Positions 8,382-15,917 of a stretch of DNA of 44,166 nucleotides are shown piece after piece. The stretch is from positions 1 to 44,166 of the forward strand of contig NZ_JAJCYB010000045.1 of the NCBI RefSeq assembly GCF_029263155.1, read 5' to 3'. The DNA comes from Pseudonocardia sp. GTDB taxonomy: Bacteria > Actinomycetota > Actinomycetes > Mycobacteriales > Pseudonocardiaceae. Both the position numbers and the translations under genes were made by a program. How positions within the stretch are numbered: position 1 is the first letter of the stretch; each line of letters begins with the position of its first letter. The notes under the pieces are model-generated. The model searched no databases. It had not been told where the DNA came from and was given only the letters and a program-made list of their open reading frames with translations.

Positions 8382-9287
8382 TCAGCCCGCCGAGCGGAAC
8401 GCGGCGTAGCGCTGTTCCAGCAACTCCACGGCGGGCCGGTCGGTGCGCGATCGGGGCACCGCCATCAACGGCTCGCCGTGCCGCCGCTTCAGCCCGTGCT
8501 CCAGCATCGGCCCGTCGATCTCGGCCAGGATGTCGGAACGGATCTCGACGACGAGGTCGGGGCGGATGCCGAGCACCGACACGTCGTACGCGGTGTGGTG
8601 GATCTTGCACAGGGCGAGGCCGTTGCGGACCGCGGCGATTCCGCCCTCCTCGCGGTCCGCGACGATGTGCGCCGCATCGAGCAACTCCGGATGGCGCAGG
8701 GCGCACACGGCGCAGCGGGTCTCGTAGGCGTGCAGCACGGACGCCCGGAACACCGGCTGGTGGAGCCGTTGCCTCGTCTGCCGCAGCGCGTAGCGGCGCA
8801 GATGCTCGTCGATCGGCTGTCCGGGGACCACGATCCCGCGCACCGAGTCCGGGGCGATCACGAACTGGTGCAGCTCGGGCTCCTCGGCGACCACGAAGAC
8901 CGGATAGATCGGCTTGTACACGCCCGGCGCGATGCCGAAGAACCAGATCAGCGGGACCTCTAGGCGGATGGCTTCGCGCAGGGCCTGGTTGTCGGACTCC
9001 TGGCCGTCGTCGCGCCACTTGTAGCGGATCAGCCCGTCCGGGCCGAGCTCGTCGGCATAGCGACGCGGCCGATTCGGGGCCGGGTATGCCGTGGTGATCG
9101 ACAGAGCGGCCGTCAGCTCCCGTGGCTTGCGGATGCCGCGCTGGCGGTCCTTGAGCTTGAACGGCGCCCCGTCGAACTCGAACTCCTCCAGCTCGCTCCA
9201 GCTGATCGGCAGGGTGCCGTCGTGGGTGCGGACGGTGAGCCACCGGTCGGCCTCGAGCCGCAGCCGTCCGTCCAGCGAGGGATCCAC
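8382..9287 (-). CDS. HNH endonuclease, probably modification-dependent restriction
   Basis: A 301-residue protein. The C-terminal third is an HNH nuclease. Cys192 and Cys195 with Cys227 and His230 form the zinc knuckle pattern, and the catalytic signature is DAAHIVAD (His207), Asn222 and LCKIHH. Residues 40-180 contain the block KPRELTAALSITTAYP...GPDGLIRYKW...PLIWFFGIAPGVY, typical of a standalone group of actinobacterial HNH proteins. In related enzymes of the ScoMcrA kind the N-terminal part reads modified DNA, so I infer restriction of modified DNA. No methyltransferase or specificity gene is adjacent, which fits a type IV-like enzyme. It is divergent from the PPOX gene with only 62 bp between starts. 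Confidence 0.8.
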   Translation of the reverse strand: MDPSLDGRLRLEADRWLTVRTHDGTLPISWSELEEFEFDGAPFKLKDRQRGIRKPRELTAALSITTAYPAPNRPRRYADELGPDGLIRYKWRDDGQESDNQALREAIRLEVPLIWFFGIAPGVYKPIYPVFVVAEEPELHQFVIAPDSVRGIVVPGQPIDEHLRRYALRQTRQRLHQPVFRASVLHAYETRCAVCALRHPELLDAAHIVADREEGGIAAVRNGLALCKIHHTAYDVSVLGIRPDLVVEIRSDILAEIDGPMLEHGLKRRHGEPLMAVPRSRTDRPAVELLEQRYAAFRSAG

Positions 9288-9349
9288 CCTCGGACGGTAG
9301 CCGGCTCCGGCTGACGCGTCCTGTCAGGGTTGCGGGGCATGGTGCACCC

Positions 9350-9805
9350 ATGGCCACCTGGAAGGACGTCGAGTCCGCCGAGCCCGAGTTCGCCGCCCGC
9401 GTCCGCGCCCTGTTCGACGCGCACAAGCACCAGACGATCGCCACCCTGCGGGCCGACGGCTCGCCGCGGATCTCCGGCATCGAGGTGCAGTTCACCGACG
9501 GTGAGCTGACGTTCGGGTCGATGCCCGGGGCACGCAAGGGTCGCGACCTGCATCGGGACCCCCGGTTCGCGCTGCACAGCGCGTCGGTCGACCCGCCGGA
9601 GGGCGGGGCGGGCTGGCCGGGGGACGCGAAGGTGGCGGGCCGGGCCGTGCACGCCGTGGTGTCGGGGGAGGGTGCGCCCGACGGCGAGCTGTTCCGCGCC
9701 GATCTCGCCGAGGTGGTGCTCACCGGCCTGAACGCGGAGGCCACGATGCTGGTGATCGAGTCCTGGACGCCCGGCCGCGGGCTGCGACGGGTGGAGCGGG
9801 AGTAG
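9350..9805 (+). CDS. Pyridoxamine 5'-phosphate oxidase-fold protein
   Basis: A 151-residue split-barrel flavin/F420-binding protein. The typical opening HKHQTIATLRADGSPRISGIEVQFTDGELTFGSMPGARKGRDLHRDPRFALH (given here only as a family landmark, residues 32-84) is followed by the dimer-forming second half. Actinobacterial members bind FMN, F420 or haem, and the exact cofactor cannot be assigned. It follows the divergent HNH gene closely and ends 2 bp before an intergenic hairpin repeat. Function in the cell is unknown. Confidence 0.82.
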   Translation: MATWKDVESAEPEFAARVRALFDAHKHQTIATLRADGSPRISGIEVQFTDGELTFGSMPGARKGRDLHRDPRFALHSASVDPPEGGAGWPGDAKVAGRAVHAVVSGEGAPDGELFRADLAEVVLTGLNAEATMLVIESWTPGRGLRRVERE

Positions 9806-9807
9806 CG

Positions 9808-9885
9808 CCCGGCTCGCACGCAGGTCCCGGGGCCGGCACACCGCTCCGAACCCGGGTGCGGGCCCCGGAGGGTGTGCGAGCCGGG
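9808..9885. repeat. Intergenic inverted repeat (CTCGCAC family)
   Basis: Arms CCCGGCTCGCAC (9808-9819) and GTGCGAGCCGGG (9874-9885) are perfect, and inner CCCGGGGCC/GGCCCCGG segments can extend the fold. It begins two bases after the PPOX stop, so it may end that transcript. The left half resembles the repeat at 25463 (CGCACRCAGGTCC followed later by CACACSGCTCCG), suggesting a dispersed intergenic family. Confidence 0.7.
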
Positions 9886-10025
9886 ACGGGGGTGCAGGCG
9901 GCCGGGGCGACCGGCCACCCGCGCCGTCGTGGGCGCAGGCCGGGGCGAGGCGAGGGTGATCGCGGGCCCGGGAGGTCGTCCGGGGAGGGGGTGCTCCCCG
10001 GACGGGCCGATCGCCGCCGGCCGTC

Positions 10026-10081
10026 TTGCCCGGACGGTAACAGACGCGCTTTGATGAGAACGACGGTGTACGTCTGTTACC
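10026..10081 (+). promoter_or_regulatory. Candidate promoter with 11-bp inverted repeat before the HAD gene
   Basis: GGTAACAGACG (10036-10046) and CGTCTGTTACC (10071-10081) are perfect inverted repeats with a 24-bp spacer. A possible -35 TTGCCC (10026-10031) and -10 TTTGAT (10050-10055) are 18 bp apart. The left arm would then lie between the promoter boxes and the right arm just past the start point, an arrangement usual for repressor operators. The right arm abuts the ribosome site CTGGAGG. Confidence 0.5.
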
Positions 10082-10091
10082 TGGAGGCCCC

Positions 10092-10796
10092 GTGTCCGGT
10101 CGTGTCCTGCTGCTCGACCTCGACGGCACCGTCTGCCTCGGCGACGGGCCGGCCAGGCGCTACGCCACGGAGGTCGGGGCCCGGCTGGCCGCACCGCACC
10201 GCGACGACCTGGCGGCCGACCTCGCCGCCTTCCTGGCCGGCGAGGTGCGCGGCCGGGCGCAGGATGCCTATCAGCTCGTCCAGGCCCACGCCGCCCGGTG
10301 CGGCCTCGCCGCGGCCGAGGTCTCCGGCGCCTACCTCGCCAGCCGCGACGCGCTGCTGGCCGGTGAGGTCGAGGTCGAGGCACCGTGCGGGCTGGTCGCG
10401 CTGCTGGCGGAACTGCGACCCGCCGTGCACGTCGTCCTGTTGACCAACGCCCCGGCCTTCGGCCTGGAGGTGCTGCTGGCTCGGCTCGGTCTCGACGACG
10501 TCGTCGACGAGACGATCGGGGACGCGGGCAAGCCCGGCGGGATGGCGGCCGTGCTCGACGAGCTGCTCGGCCGGTTCCGGATCGAGGGCGAGCCGTGGCG
10601 GCTGCTCAGCGTCGGTGACGTGTGGGAGAACGACCTGGCCGGGCCCGCCGAGCGGGGCTGCGCGACGGCCTACGTCGACCGGTTCGGCCTCCGGCAGGGG
10701 CCGGCCGGGGCTGCGGCGGCCACCGTCGAGGGGCTCTACCCGGCGATCCGGGCCTGGGCGTCCGGTGCCCGGCTTCCGTTGAACGGCTTCCGATGA
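10092..10796 (+). CDS. HAD-family hydrolase (phosphatase-like)
   Basis: A 234-residue HAD hydrolase. Motif I DLDGT has the nucleophile Asp9 and acid/base Asp11. Motif II is the LLTNAP threonine near residue 117, the conserved lysine region is GDAGKPGG near residue 143, and motif IV is VGDVWENDLAGPAERGC near residue 177. A helical cap lies between motifs I and II. The start is GTG with ribosome site CTGGAGG. It precedes a PhnDCEE transport set by 132 bp, so it may dephosphorylate the imported compound. It lacks features I would expect of phosphonoacetaldehyde hydrolase, so a phosphate-ester substrate seems likelier; this is inference. Confidence 0.82.
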   Translation: MSGRVLLLDLDGTVCLGDGPARRYATEVGARLAAPHRDDLAADLAAFLAGEVRGRAQDAYQLVQAHAARCGLAAAEVSGAYLASRDALLAGEVEVEAPCGLVALLAELRPAVHVVLLTNAPAFGLEVLLARLGLDDVVDETIGDAGKPGGMAAVLDELLGRFRIEGEPWRLLSVGDVWENDLAGPAERGCATAYVDRFGLRQGPAGAAAATVEGLYPAIRAWASGARLPLNGFR

Positions 10797-10835
10797 ACAG
10801 TGCGTGACGTGCGGGTCGAGGTTCGATATCGGACA

Positions 10836-10912
10836 TTGTCGGCGGCCGACCGGCTCGCTACCGTTCGGAAACATCGTTGCACCGGTGGTGTGCGGCGGAA
10901 ACTTCGTTCCGA
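10836..10912 (+). promoter_or_regulatory. phnD promoter with two tandem operator-like repeats
   Basis: A -35 TTGTCG (10836-10841) and -10 TACCGT (10859-10864) are exactly 17 bp apart. The predicted start lies in the first of two direct repeats with consensus CGGAAACWTCGTTSC, at 10866-10880 and 10896-10910. The repeats are 30 bp apart, close to three helix turns. The second is also partly palindromic (CGGAA...TTCCG). RpiR regulators usually bind GAAA/TTTC-type sites, and one is encoded at the end of the cluster. A GCGAGGAG ribosome site follows. Confidence 0.55.
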
Positions 10913-10928
10913 AGCGAGGAGCACCACG

Positions 10929-11918
10929 ATGGGAATGCGGACCGGTCGATGGGCCAGCGCGCTGGCTGCCGGGTTGTTGCTGACGGCCTGTGGCGGCGGG
11001 GGCGACGCCGCGGCACCGGCCGGGTCGGAGGGCCCACCGGAGTCGCTCGTGCTGGGGCTGGTGCCGTCGGCGGAGGTCGACCAGCTCGTGCTCGACGGCG
11101 AGGCGCTCGGCGAGCTGCTCTCCGCCGAGCTGGGCATCCCGGTCGAGACCACGGTGACCGACAGCTACGCGGCGCTGGTCGTCGCGATGCAGACCGGGCA
11201 GGCCGACATCGGGCTGTTCGGCCCGATCGCACTGGTGCAGTCCATCGACCAGGCGGGTGCGGTGCCGATCCTGCAGTCCGTGCGCCGGGACTCGTCGAGC
11301 TACCACACGCAGTGGATGACCAACAACCCCGAGAAGTACTGCACGACCCCGGTCGTCCAGGCGGCCAACCCGGAGGGCAACCAGTTCAACTACTGCAACG
11401 GCACCGACACCGCCGAGGCGGGTCCGGTCGGCGTGGACGCGATCGGCAACATCGCCGAGGGCGACACGGTGATGTTCGTCGACGAGAGCTCGGCGTCGGG
11501 CTACTACTACCCGGCCACCCAGATCCAGACCGTCACCGGCATCGACCCGCTCACCGGGATCGACGCCCAGTTCGCGGGCGGGCACCCCAACTCGGTGCTG
11601 GCCGTCGCACGCGGGGACGTCGAGGTGGGCGTCAGCTTCGACGACGCACGCAACGAGGTGCTCGAGGAGGATCCGGAGATCGGCTCGAAGGTCACCGTGT
11701 TCGCGTGGTCCGAGGAGATCCCCAACGACGGCGTCTCGGTCCGCGGCGAGCTGTCGGAGGAGACCCGCACCGCGATCGCCGACGCCATGACCGCGGTGAT
11801 CGCCACCCCGGAGGGCGCCGAGGCGTTCGACGCGGTCTACTCGATCGAGGGCCTGGTTCCCGCCGACCTCGAGCAGCTCGACGTGGCGCGCCAGGTGGCC
11901 GCCAACTTCGGCGGATGA
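10929..11918 (+). CDS. phnD: PhnD-type phosphonate/organophosphate-binding lipoprotein
   Basis: A 329-residue periplasmic-type binding protein of the phosphate/phosphite/phosphonate ABC family. The signal peptide ends in a lipobox (LLLTAC, Cys21), so it is lipid-anchored outside the membrane. Family features include an opening strand LVLGLVPSAEVDQL, the AALVVAMQTGQADIGLFGPIALVQ block and a C-terminal ARGDVEVGVSFDDAR block. It heads the transport set followed by PhnC and two PhnE proteins. An odd central insert with several cysteines (EKYCTTPVVQ, FNYCNG, near residues 138-158) is unlike textbook PhnD and may help set ligand specificity. Ligand unknown. Confidence 0.9.
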   Translation: MGMRTGRWASALAAGLLLTACGGGGDAAAPAGSEGPPESLVLGLVPSAEVDQLVLDGEALGELLSAELGIPVETTVTDSYAALVVAMQTGQADIGLFGPIALVQSIDQAGAVPILQSVRRDSSSYHTQWMTNNPEKYCTTPVVQAANPEGNQFNYCNGTDTAEAGPVGVDAIGNIAEGDTVMFVDESSASGYYYPATQIQTVTGIDPLTGIDAQFAGGHPNSVLAVARGDVEVGVSFDDARNEVLEEDPEIGSKVTVFAWSEEIPNDGVSVRGELSEETRTAIADAMTAVIATPEGAEAFDAVYSIEGLVPADLEQLDVARQVAANFGG

Positions 11919-11930
11919 CCGACGTCCTCG

Positions 11931-12695
11931 ATGATTGAGTTCAGCGGCGTCGAGGTCGTGTACCCCAACGGGGTGCGCGGCCTCGACGGCGTCGACCTGA
12001 CCATCGCGCACGGCCAGTTCGTGGTGGTCGTGGGGCTGTCGGGGGCGGGCAAGTCCAGCCTGGTGCGCACCGTCAACGGCCTGGTGCCGGTGACGGCCGG
12101 GCGCCTGGAGGTCGACGGCCGCCGGGTCGACGGGGCGAGCCGCCGCCGGCTCCGCGAGCTCCGCGCCGGCGTCGGGATGATCTTCCAGTCGTTCAACCTG
12201 GTGAAGCGCACCTCGGTGCTCAACAACGTCCTCATGGGGCGGCTGCACGCCACCCCGACCTGGCGGTCGGTGCTCGGGATGCCGCGCGCGGCCGACCGGG
12301 AGCTGGCGTTCGAGGCGTTGGAGCGGGTCGGGATCGTCGAGAAGGCGTACACGCGGGCGTCCGAGCTGTCGGGGGGCCAGCAGCAGCGGGTCGCGATCGC
12401 CCGGGTGATCGCCCAGCAGGCGAGCGTCGTGCTCGCCGACGAGCCGGTCGCGTCGCTGGACCCGCCCACGGCCAACCAGGTGCTGCGCGACCTCAAGCGG
12501 ATCGGCGGCGAGCTCGGCCATACGACCGTCGTCAACCTGCACTTCCTCGACATGGCCCGCCGCTACGCGGACCGGATCATCGGCATGCGCGCGGGCAGGG
12601 TCGTGTTCGACGGTTCGGCGGAGGAGGCCGACGACGCCGTGTTCGAGCAGATCTACGGCCGCTCGCTCACCGCGGACGACGTGCTGCTCCGGTGA
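11931..12695 (+). CDS. phnC: PhnC-type ABC transporter ATPase
   Basis: A 254-residue ATP-binding subunit that powers import of the PhnD-bound ligand. Walker A GLSGAGKSS is at residues 35-43, the Q-loop is FQSFNLV near residue 85, the signature LSGGQQQR at 146-153, Walker B VVLADEP near 166 and the H-loop NLHFLD near 203. Length and the RTSVLNNVLMGRLH stretch match PhnC. It starts 12 bp after phnD and its last codons overlap the GTG of the first permease (GTGA), so translation is coupled. Confidence 0.92.
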   Translation: MIEFSGVEVVYPNGVRGLDGVDLTIAHGQFVVVVGLSGAGKSSLVRTVNGLVPVTAGRLEVDGRRVDGASRRRLRELRAGVGMIFQSFNLVKRTSVLNNVLMGRLHATPTWRSVLGMPRAADRELAFEALERVGIVEKAYTRASELSGGQQQRVAIARVIAQQASVVLADEPVASLDPPTANQVLRDLKRIGGELGHTTVVNLHFLDMARRYADRIIGMRAGRVVFDGSAEEADDAVFEQIYGRSLTADDVLLR

Positions 12696-13492
12696 CCACG
12701 GTCCTGGAGAAGGTCACGGCCCGACCCCCGCGACCCCGGCCCCGGTGGTCGCTGTGGGCCGGGCTCGCCGCGACCGCCGTCATCACGGTCTGGGCGGCGA
12801 TCGGCATCGAGTTCACGCTGGCGCCGCTGTTCACCGACACCCTGCGGGGCAGGCGGATCATCGCCCAGTTCTTCCCGCCGAACTGGGACTACATCGTCCG
12901 GGTGTGGCCCGCCTGGGTGGAGACCCTGTCGATCGCCGTGATCGCCTCCGTGGTCGGCTGCGCGCTGGCCCTGGGAGCCGCGCTGCTGGCGAGCAAGGTG
13001 ACGGCCCCGGGCAACGCCGTCTACCAGGCGGCCAAGGCGGCCCTCTCGGTCGTGCGGTCGCTGCCCGACATCGCCTACGGCCTGCTGTTCGTCGCCGCGG
13101 TCGGCACCGGTGCCCTCGGCGGGATCATGGCCCTGGTGTTCTTCAACCTCGGCATCGCGGCCAAGCTCACCGCCGAGACGATCGACGCCGTCGACCTCGG
13201 GCCGCTGGAGGCGGCCGACGCCTCGGGCGGCAACCGGATCCAGCGGGCGGCCCGCGCGGTACTGCCGCAGATCGCGCCGAACTACCTCTCGTACTGCCTC
13301 TACGTGTTCGAGCTGAACATCCGCGCGTCGGTCGTGATCGGGCTCGTCGGGGGCGGGGGGATCGGCAACGTCATCTCCGTGGAGCTGGCGCGCTTCCGCT
13401 ACGACAACCTCGCGGCGCTCGTCGTCGCCCTGTTCGTGGTGGTGTTCGCGATCGACCAGCTCTCCCGGGCGGTCCGACGGAGGCTCGTGTGA
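12692..13492 (+). CDS. phnE: PhnE-type ABC transporter permease, first copy
   Basis: A 266-residue inner-membrane permease with about six membrane segments. The cytosolic coupling loop with EAADASGGNRIQRAARAVLPQIAPNYLSY near residue 172 matches the EAA motif of PhnE permeases. The GTG start overlaps the phnC stop, and its own stop overlaps the start of the second permease by the same GTGA device. The two permeases are only distantly alike and presumably form a heterodimeric channel. Confidence 0.9.
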   Translation: MTTVLEKVTARPPRPRPRWSLWAGLAATAVITVWAAIGIEFTLAPLFTDTLRGRRIIAQFFPPNWDYIVRVWPAWVETLSIAVIASVVGCALALGAALLASKVTAPGNAVYQAAKAALSVVRSLPDIAYGLLFVAAVGTGALGGIMALVFFNLGIAAKLTAETIDAVDLGPLEAADASGGNRIQRAARAVLPQIAPNYLSYCLYVFELNIRASVVIGLVGGGGIGNVISVELARFRYDNLAALVVALFVVVFAIDQLSRAVRRRLV

Positions 13493-14331
13493 GGCCCGCG
13501 GCCCCGAGCCGGGTCCGGTCGAGGCTGGGCTGGCTGCTGGGCACGGCGCTGCTGCTGGCCTGCATCGTCGTCGTCGACGCCCGGTGGGGACGCGTGCTGG
13601 AGGCGCCCGGCGCGCTGTGGGACTACGGCGGGCTGATGGCGGGCGGGGTGGCCCGCAACCCGTTCGACGGCCCGTACCCCGAGTACTGGGCCGTGTCGTT
13701 CGAGCTGATGGTCGAGTCGCTGCAGATGGCGTGGATCGGCACGGTGATCGGGGCGTTGTTGTCGTTCCCGCTCGGGTTCCTCGCCGCGGCCAACGTGTCA
13801 CCGCCCGCGGTGGTGTTCGGGGTCCGGCAGGTGCTCAACCTGATCCGTGCGGTCCCGGAGCTGATCTTCGCGATCGCGCTGATGCTCCCGATCTTCGGCC
13901 TCGGGCCCCTCGCCGGGGCGCTGGCCATCGGGATCGGGTCGGTCGGCACGCTGGGCAAGCTCACCAGCGAGGCGATCGAGGGCATCGACCCCGGTCCGGT
14001 CGAGGCCGCCCGGTCGAGCGGGGCCCGGCCGCTGCAGGTGCTGCGTTGGGGAGTCGTGCCGCAGGTGCTGCCCGAGGTCGTGGCGTTCTGGCTGTACCGT
14101 TTCGAAATCAACATCAGGGCGAGCGCGGTGCTGGGGGTGCTGGGTGCGGGCGGGATCGGGTCGTTGCTGGCGCAGCTGTTCGAGCGCCGCATCTGGGACC
14201 GCATCGGGATCACCCTCGTGGTGATCATCGTGGTCACGGTGCTGGTCGACCAGATCTCCGCCGTGGTGCGGCAACGGATCATCTCCGGTGACCCCCGCGC
14301 CACGCGGCAGCCCGCCGAAGCGGTTCTGTGA
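13489..14331 (+). CDS. phnE: PhnE-type ABC transporter permease, second copy
   Basis: A 280-residue permease with an N-terminal membrane helix (LLGTALLLACIVVV) and about five more. The loop EAARSSGARPLQVLRWGVVPQVLPEV near residue 168 is the coupling motif. An extra region before the permease core (DARWGRVLEAPGALWDYGGLMAGG) is typical of PhnE. The GTG 13489 overlaps the stop of the first permease. Together with phnD and phnC it completes an importer. Confidence 0.9.
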   Translation: MRPAAPSRVRSRLGWLLGTALLLACIVVVDARWGRVLEAPGALWDYGGLMAGGVARNPFDGPYPEYWAVSFELMVESLQMAWIGTVIGALLSFPLGFLAAANVSPPAVVFGVRQVLNLIRAVPELIFAIALMLPIFGLGPLAGALAIGIGSVGTLGKLTSEAIEGIDPGPVEAARSSGARPLQVLRWGVVPQVLPEVVAFWLYRFEINIRASAVLGVLGAGGIGSLLAQLFERRIWDRIGITLVVIIVVTVLVDQISAVVRQRIISGDPRATRQPAEAVL

Positions 14332-14341
14332 GCGCCGTTCC

Positions 14342-15217
14342 GTGAGTTCCGCGCCGGGCCCGGGCGGGGTCGTCGCCCGCATCCAGTCGCTGCTGCCCAC
14401 GCTGCAGCCCAGCGAGCGGCGCGTCGCCGAGGTCTTCCTCGCCCGCCCGGAGTGGACGATCGAGGCGTCCTCGCAGGACGTCGGCACGGCGGCGGACGTC
14501 TCGCGGGCCACGGTCGTGCGGGCGTGCCAGCGCCTCGGGTTCACCGGCTACCCCCAGCTGCGGGTGCTGCTGGCGCGCGACCTGGGCATGGACCGCGGGG
14601 GCGACCCCACGGGCGGGCCGCCCATCGGGGCGTTCCGGGAGTTCTACCGCACCGTCGCCGAGTCCCTGGACGTGATGACGGCGCTGCTCGACGAGGAGTC
14701 GGTGGACCGGGCGGTGCAGGTGCTCGTCGGGGCCCGGCAGATCCTCGTCGCGGGCAACGGGTTGTCCGCGCCGGTCGCCGCCGAGGCCGCGATGCGCCTC
14801 ACCGCGGTCGGCCGTCCCGCCGACGCCCCGCCCGACCACCTCACCCAGCAGATCCGCGCCCGGCTGCTGGGCGCCGACGACGCCTGCCTGATCGTCAGCG
14901 GCACCGGGTCGACCGGTACCTCGCTGCGCGTCGCCGAGGCCGCGCGGGCCGCGGGTGCGCCGATCGTGGCGCTGACGTCGTTCGCGCGCTCGCCGCTGGC
15001 CGAGCTGGCGACCGTCACGCTGGTCAGCGGGATGCGGCAGACCTCGTTCACCGACGAGATCACCAAGTCGGTGCGGGTGCCGCAGACGCTGCTGGTCAAC
15101 GCGCTGGTGCAGGCGCTCGCCGCCCGCGCCCCCGACGACGCCGCCGACACCCAGACCCGGCTGCTGGAGATCATCGGGGACGCGCTGGTGGACGGGACGC
15201 GACCGCGCCGCGACTGA
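14342..15217 (+). CDS. RpiR/MurR-family transcriptional regulator with SIS domain
   Basis: A 291-residue regulator. Residues 1-78 form the RpiR helix-turn-helix domain (IQSLLPTLQPSERRVAEVFLARPEWTIEAS, then VSRATVVRACQRLGFTGYPQLR). Residues 110-270 form a SIS domain (QILVAGNGLSAPVAAEAAMRL, DDACLIVSGTGSTGTSLRVAEAA), which in this family binds phosphosugars. GTG 14342 lies 11 bp after the second permease stop, so the gene is the last of the uptake operon and probably controls it. A more upstream start overlapping the permease is possible. A phosphosugar-sensing regulator on a Phn-type importer is the main hint that the ligand is a phosphorylated sugar or polyol. Confidence 0.88.
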   Translation: MSSAPGPGGVVARIQSLLPTLQPSERRVAEVFLARPEWTIEASSQDVGTAADVSRATVVRACQRLGFTGYPQLRVLLARDLGMDRGGDPTGGPPIGAFREFYRTVAESLDVMTALLDEESVDRAVQVLVGARQILVAGNGLSAPVAAEAAMRLTAVGRPADAPPDHLTQQIRARLLGADDACLIVSGTGSTGTSLRVAEAARAAGAPIVALTSFARSPLAELATVTLVSGMRQTSFTDEITKSVRVPQTLLVNALVQALAARAPDDAADTQTRLLEIIGDALVDGTRPRRD

Positions 15218-15243
15218 GCGGCGCGACGTCGGACGACGGGACA

Positions 15244-15411
15244 CTAGTGTCCCCCGCCGGAAGTTCGTTGCGTATATCGGTGGATGCAGGTTTCCGCTGG
15301 CCGGGTCGTCGGATGGCCCTCGTACCGGGCGTACTCGGGCCGTCCGACGGCTTGGTCAGCGGGGAGCTGGGCCGCCGAGAGACGTGGTGAACTTCCGGCG
15401 GGGGACACTAG
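15244..15411. mobile_element. MITE-like element with 23-bp terminal inverted repeats
   Basis: Positions 15244-15266 and 15389-15411 are perfect 23-bp inverted repeats starting CTAGTGTCCCCC and ending GGGGGACACTAG, separated by 122 bp with no gene. Both ends carry CTAG, so the element proper could be read as bounded by TA dinucleotides, the duplication made by IS630/Tc1-mariner transposases, which often choose CTAG. An internal imperfect hairpin (15307-15318 with 15338-15349, one mismatch) is also typical of MITEs. The left end sits in a perfect 16-bp palindrome, GGGACACTAGTGTCCC (15238-15253). No transposase is encoded. Confidence 0.7.
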
Positions 15412-15435
15412 GTTCGTACGGATGTCCCACTCGTC
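15411..15435. repeat. Second copy of the 1944-type dispersed repeat
   Basis: GGTTCGTACG, three bases, then GTCCCACTCGTC. The reverse complement of 1946-1970 has the same two blocks with the same 3-base spacing, 22 of 25 bases being identical. It begins at the last base of the MITE-like element and covers the ATG of the GNAT gene, so the first few codons of that gene come from the repeat. Confidence 0.6.
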
Positions 15436-15880
15436 GCAGCACGTCGTGGTTCCCGTGGAGCCCGACGGTGAGTTGCTCGCGGTGCAGCGCGCGGCGTACC
15501 TCGTCGAGGCCGCGCTGATCGGGTCCGACGCCATCCCCGGGCTGCACGACACGCTCCCCACGCTCGCGGCCGCTCGCCTGGACTGGTTCGGCGTGCGGGA
15601 CGGGTCCGGGCTGCTCGGGGCCGTCGGGGTCACGCGGCAGGCCGGTGTCCTGGACATCGACCGGCTCGTGGTGGCCCCCCGGGCGTTCCGGCAGGGCGTC
15701 GGGACCGCGCTCGTGCGGCACGCGATCGCACTCGCCGACGGCGACGTCACGGTGTCGACCGGCCGGGCCAACACCCCGGCCCGGGCGCTGTATCACCGCT
15801 GCGGGTTCCTGGTGCAGCGGCACGTCGAGGTGGAGCCGGGTCTGTGGGTCACCACGTACCGCAGGCCGTCCGGAGGGTGA
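15422..15880 (+). CDS. GNAT-family N-acetyltransferase
   Basis: A 152-residue acetyltransferase that would move an acetyl group from acetyl-CoA to an amine. The core strand and acetyl-CoA loop are [26 protein letters not shown], with R/QxxGxG as RQGVGTAL, followed by [13 protein letters not shown] of motif B. The ATG at 15422 lies within a dispersed repeat, and family similarity begins only at about residue 7 ([16 protein letters not shown]), so GTG 15443 is a credible later start. The MITE-like element directly upstream may have replaced its original promoter. Substrate unknown. Confidence 0.8.
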   Translation: MSHSSQHVVVPVEPDGELLAVQRAAYLVEAALIGSDAIPGLHDTLPTLAAARLDWFGVRDGSGLLGAVGVTRQAGVLDIDRLVVAPRAFRQGVGTALVRHAIALADGDVTVSTGRANTPARALYHRCGFLVQRHVEVEPGLWVTTYRRPSGG

Positions 15881-15917
15881 CGCCGGACCGGGAGCCACTC
15901 GCCGATCCGGGCCGGGC

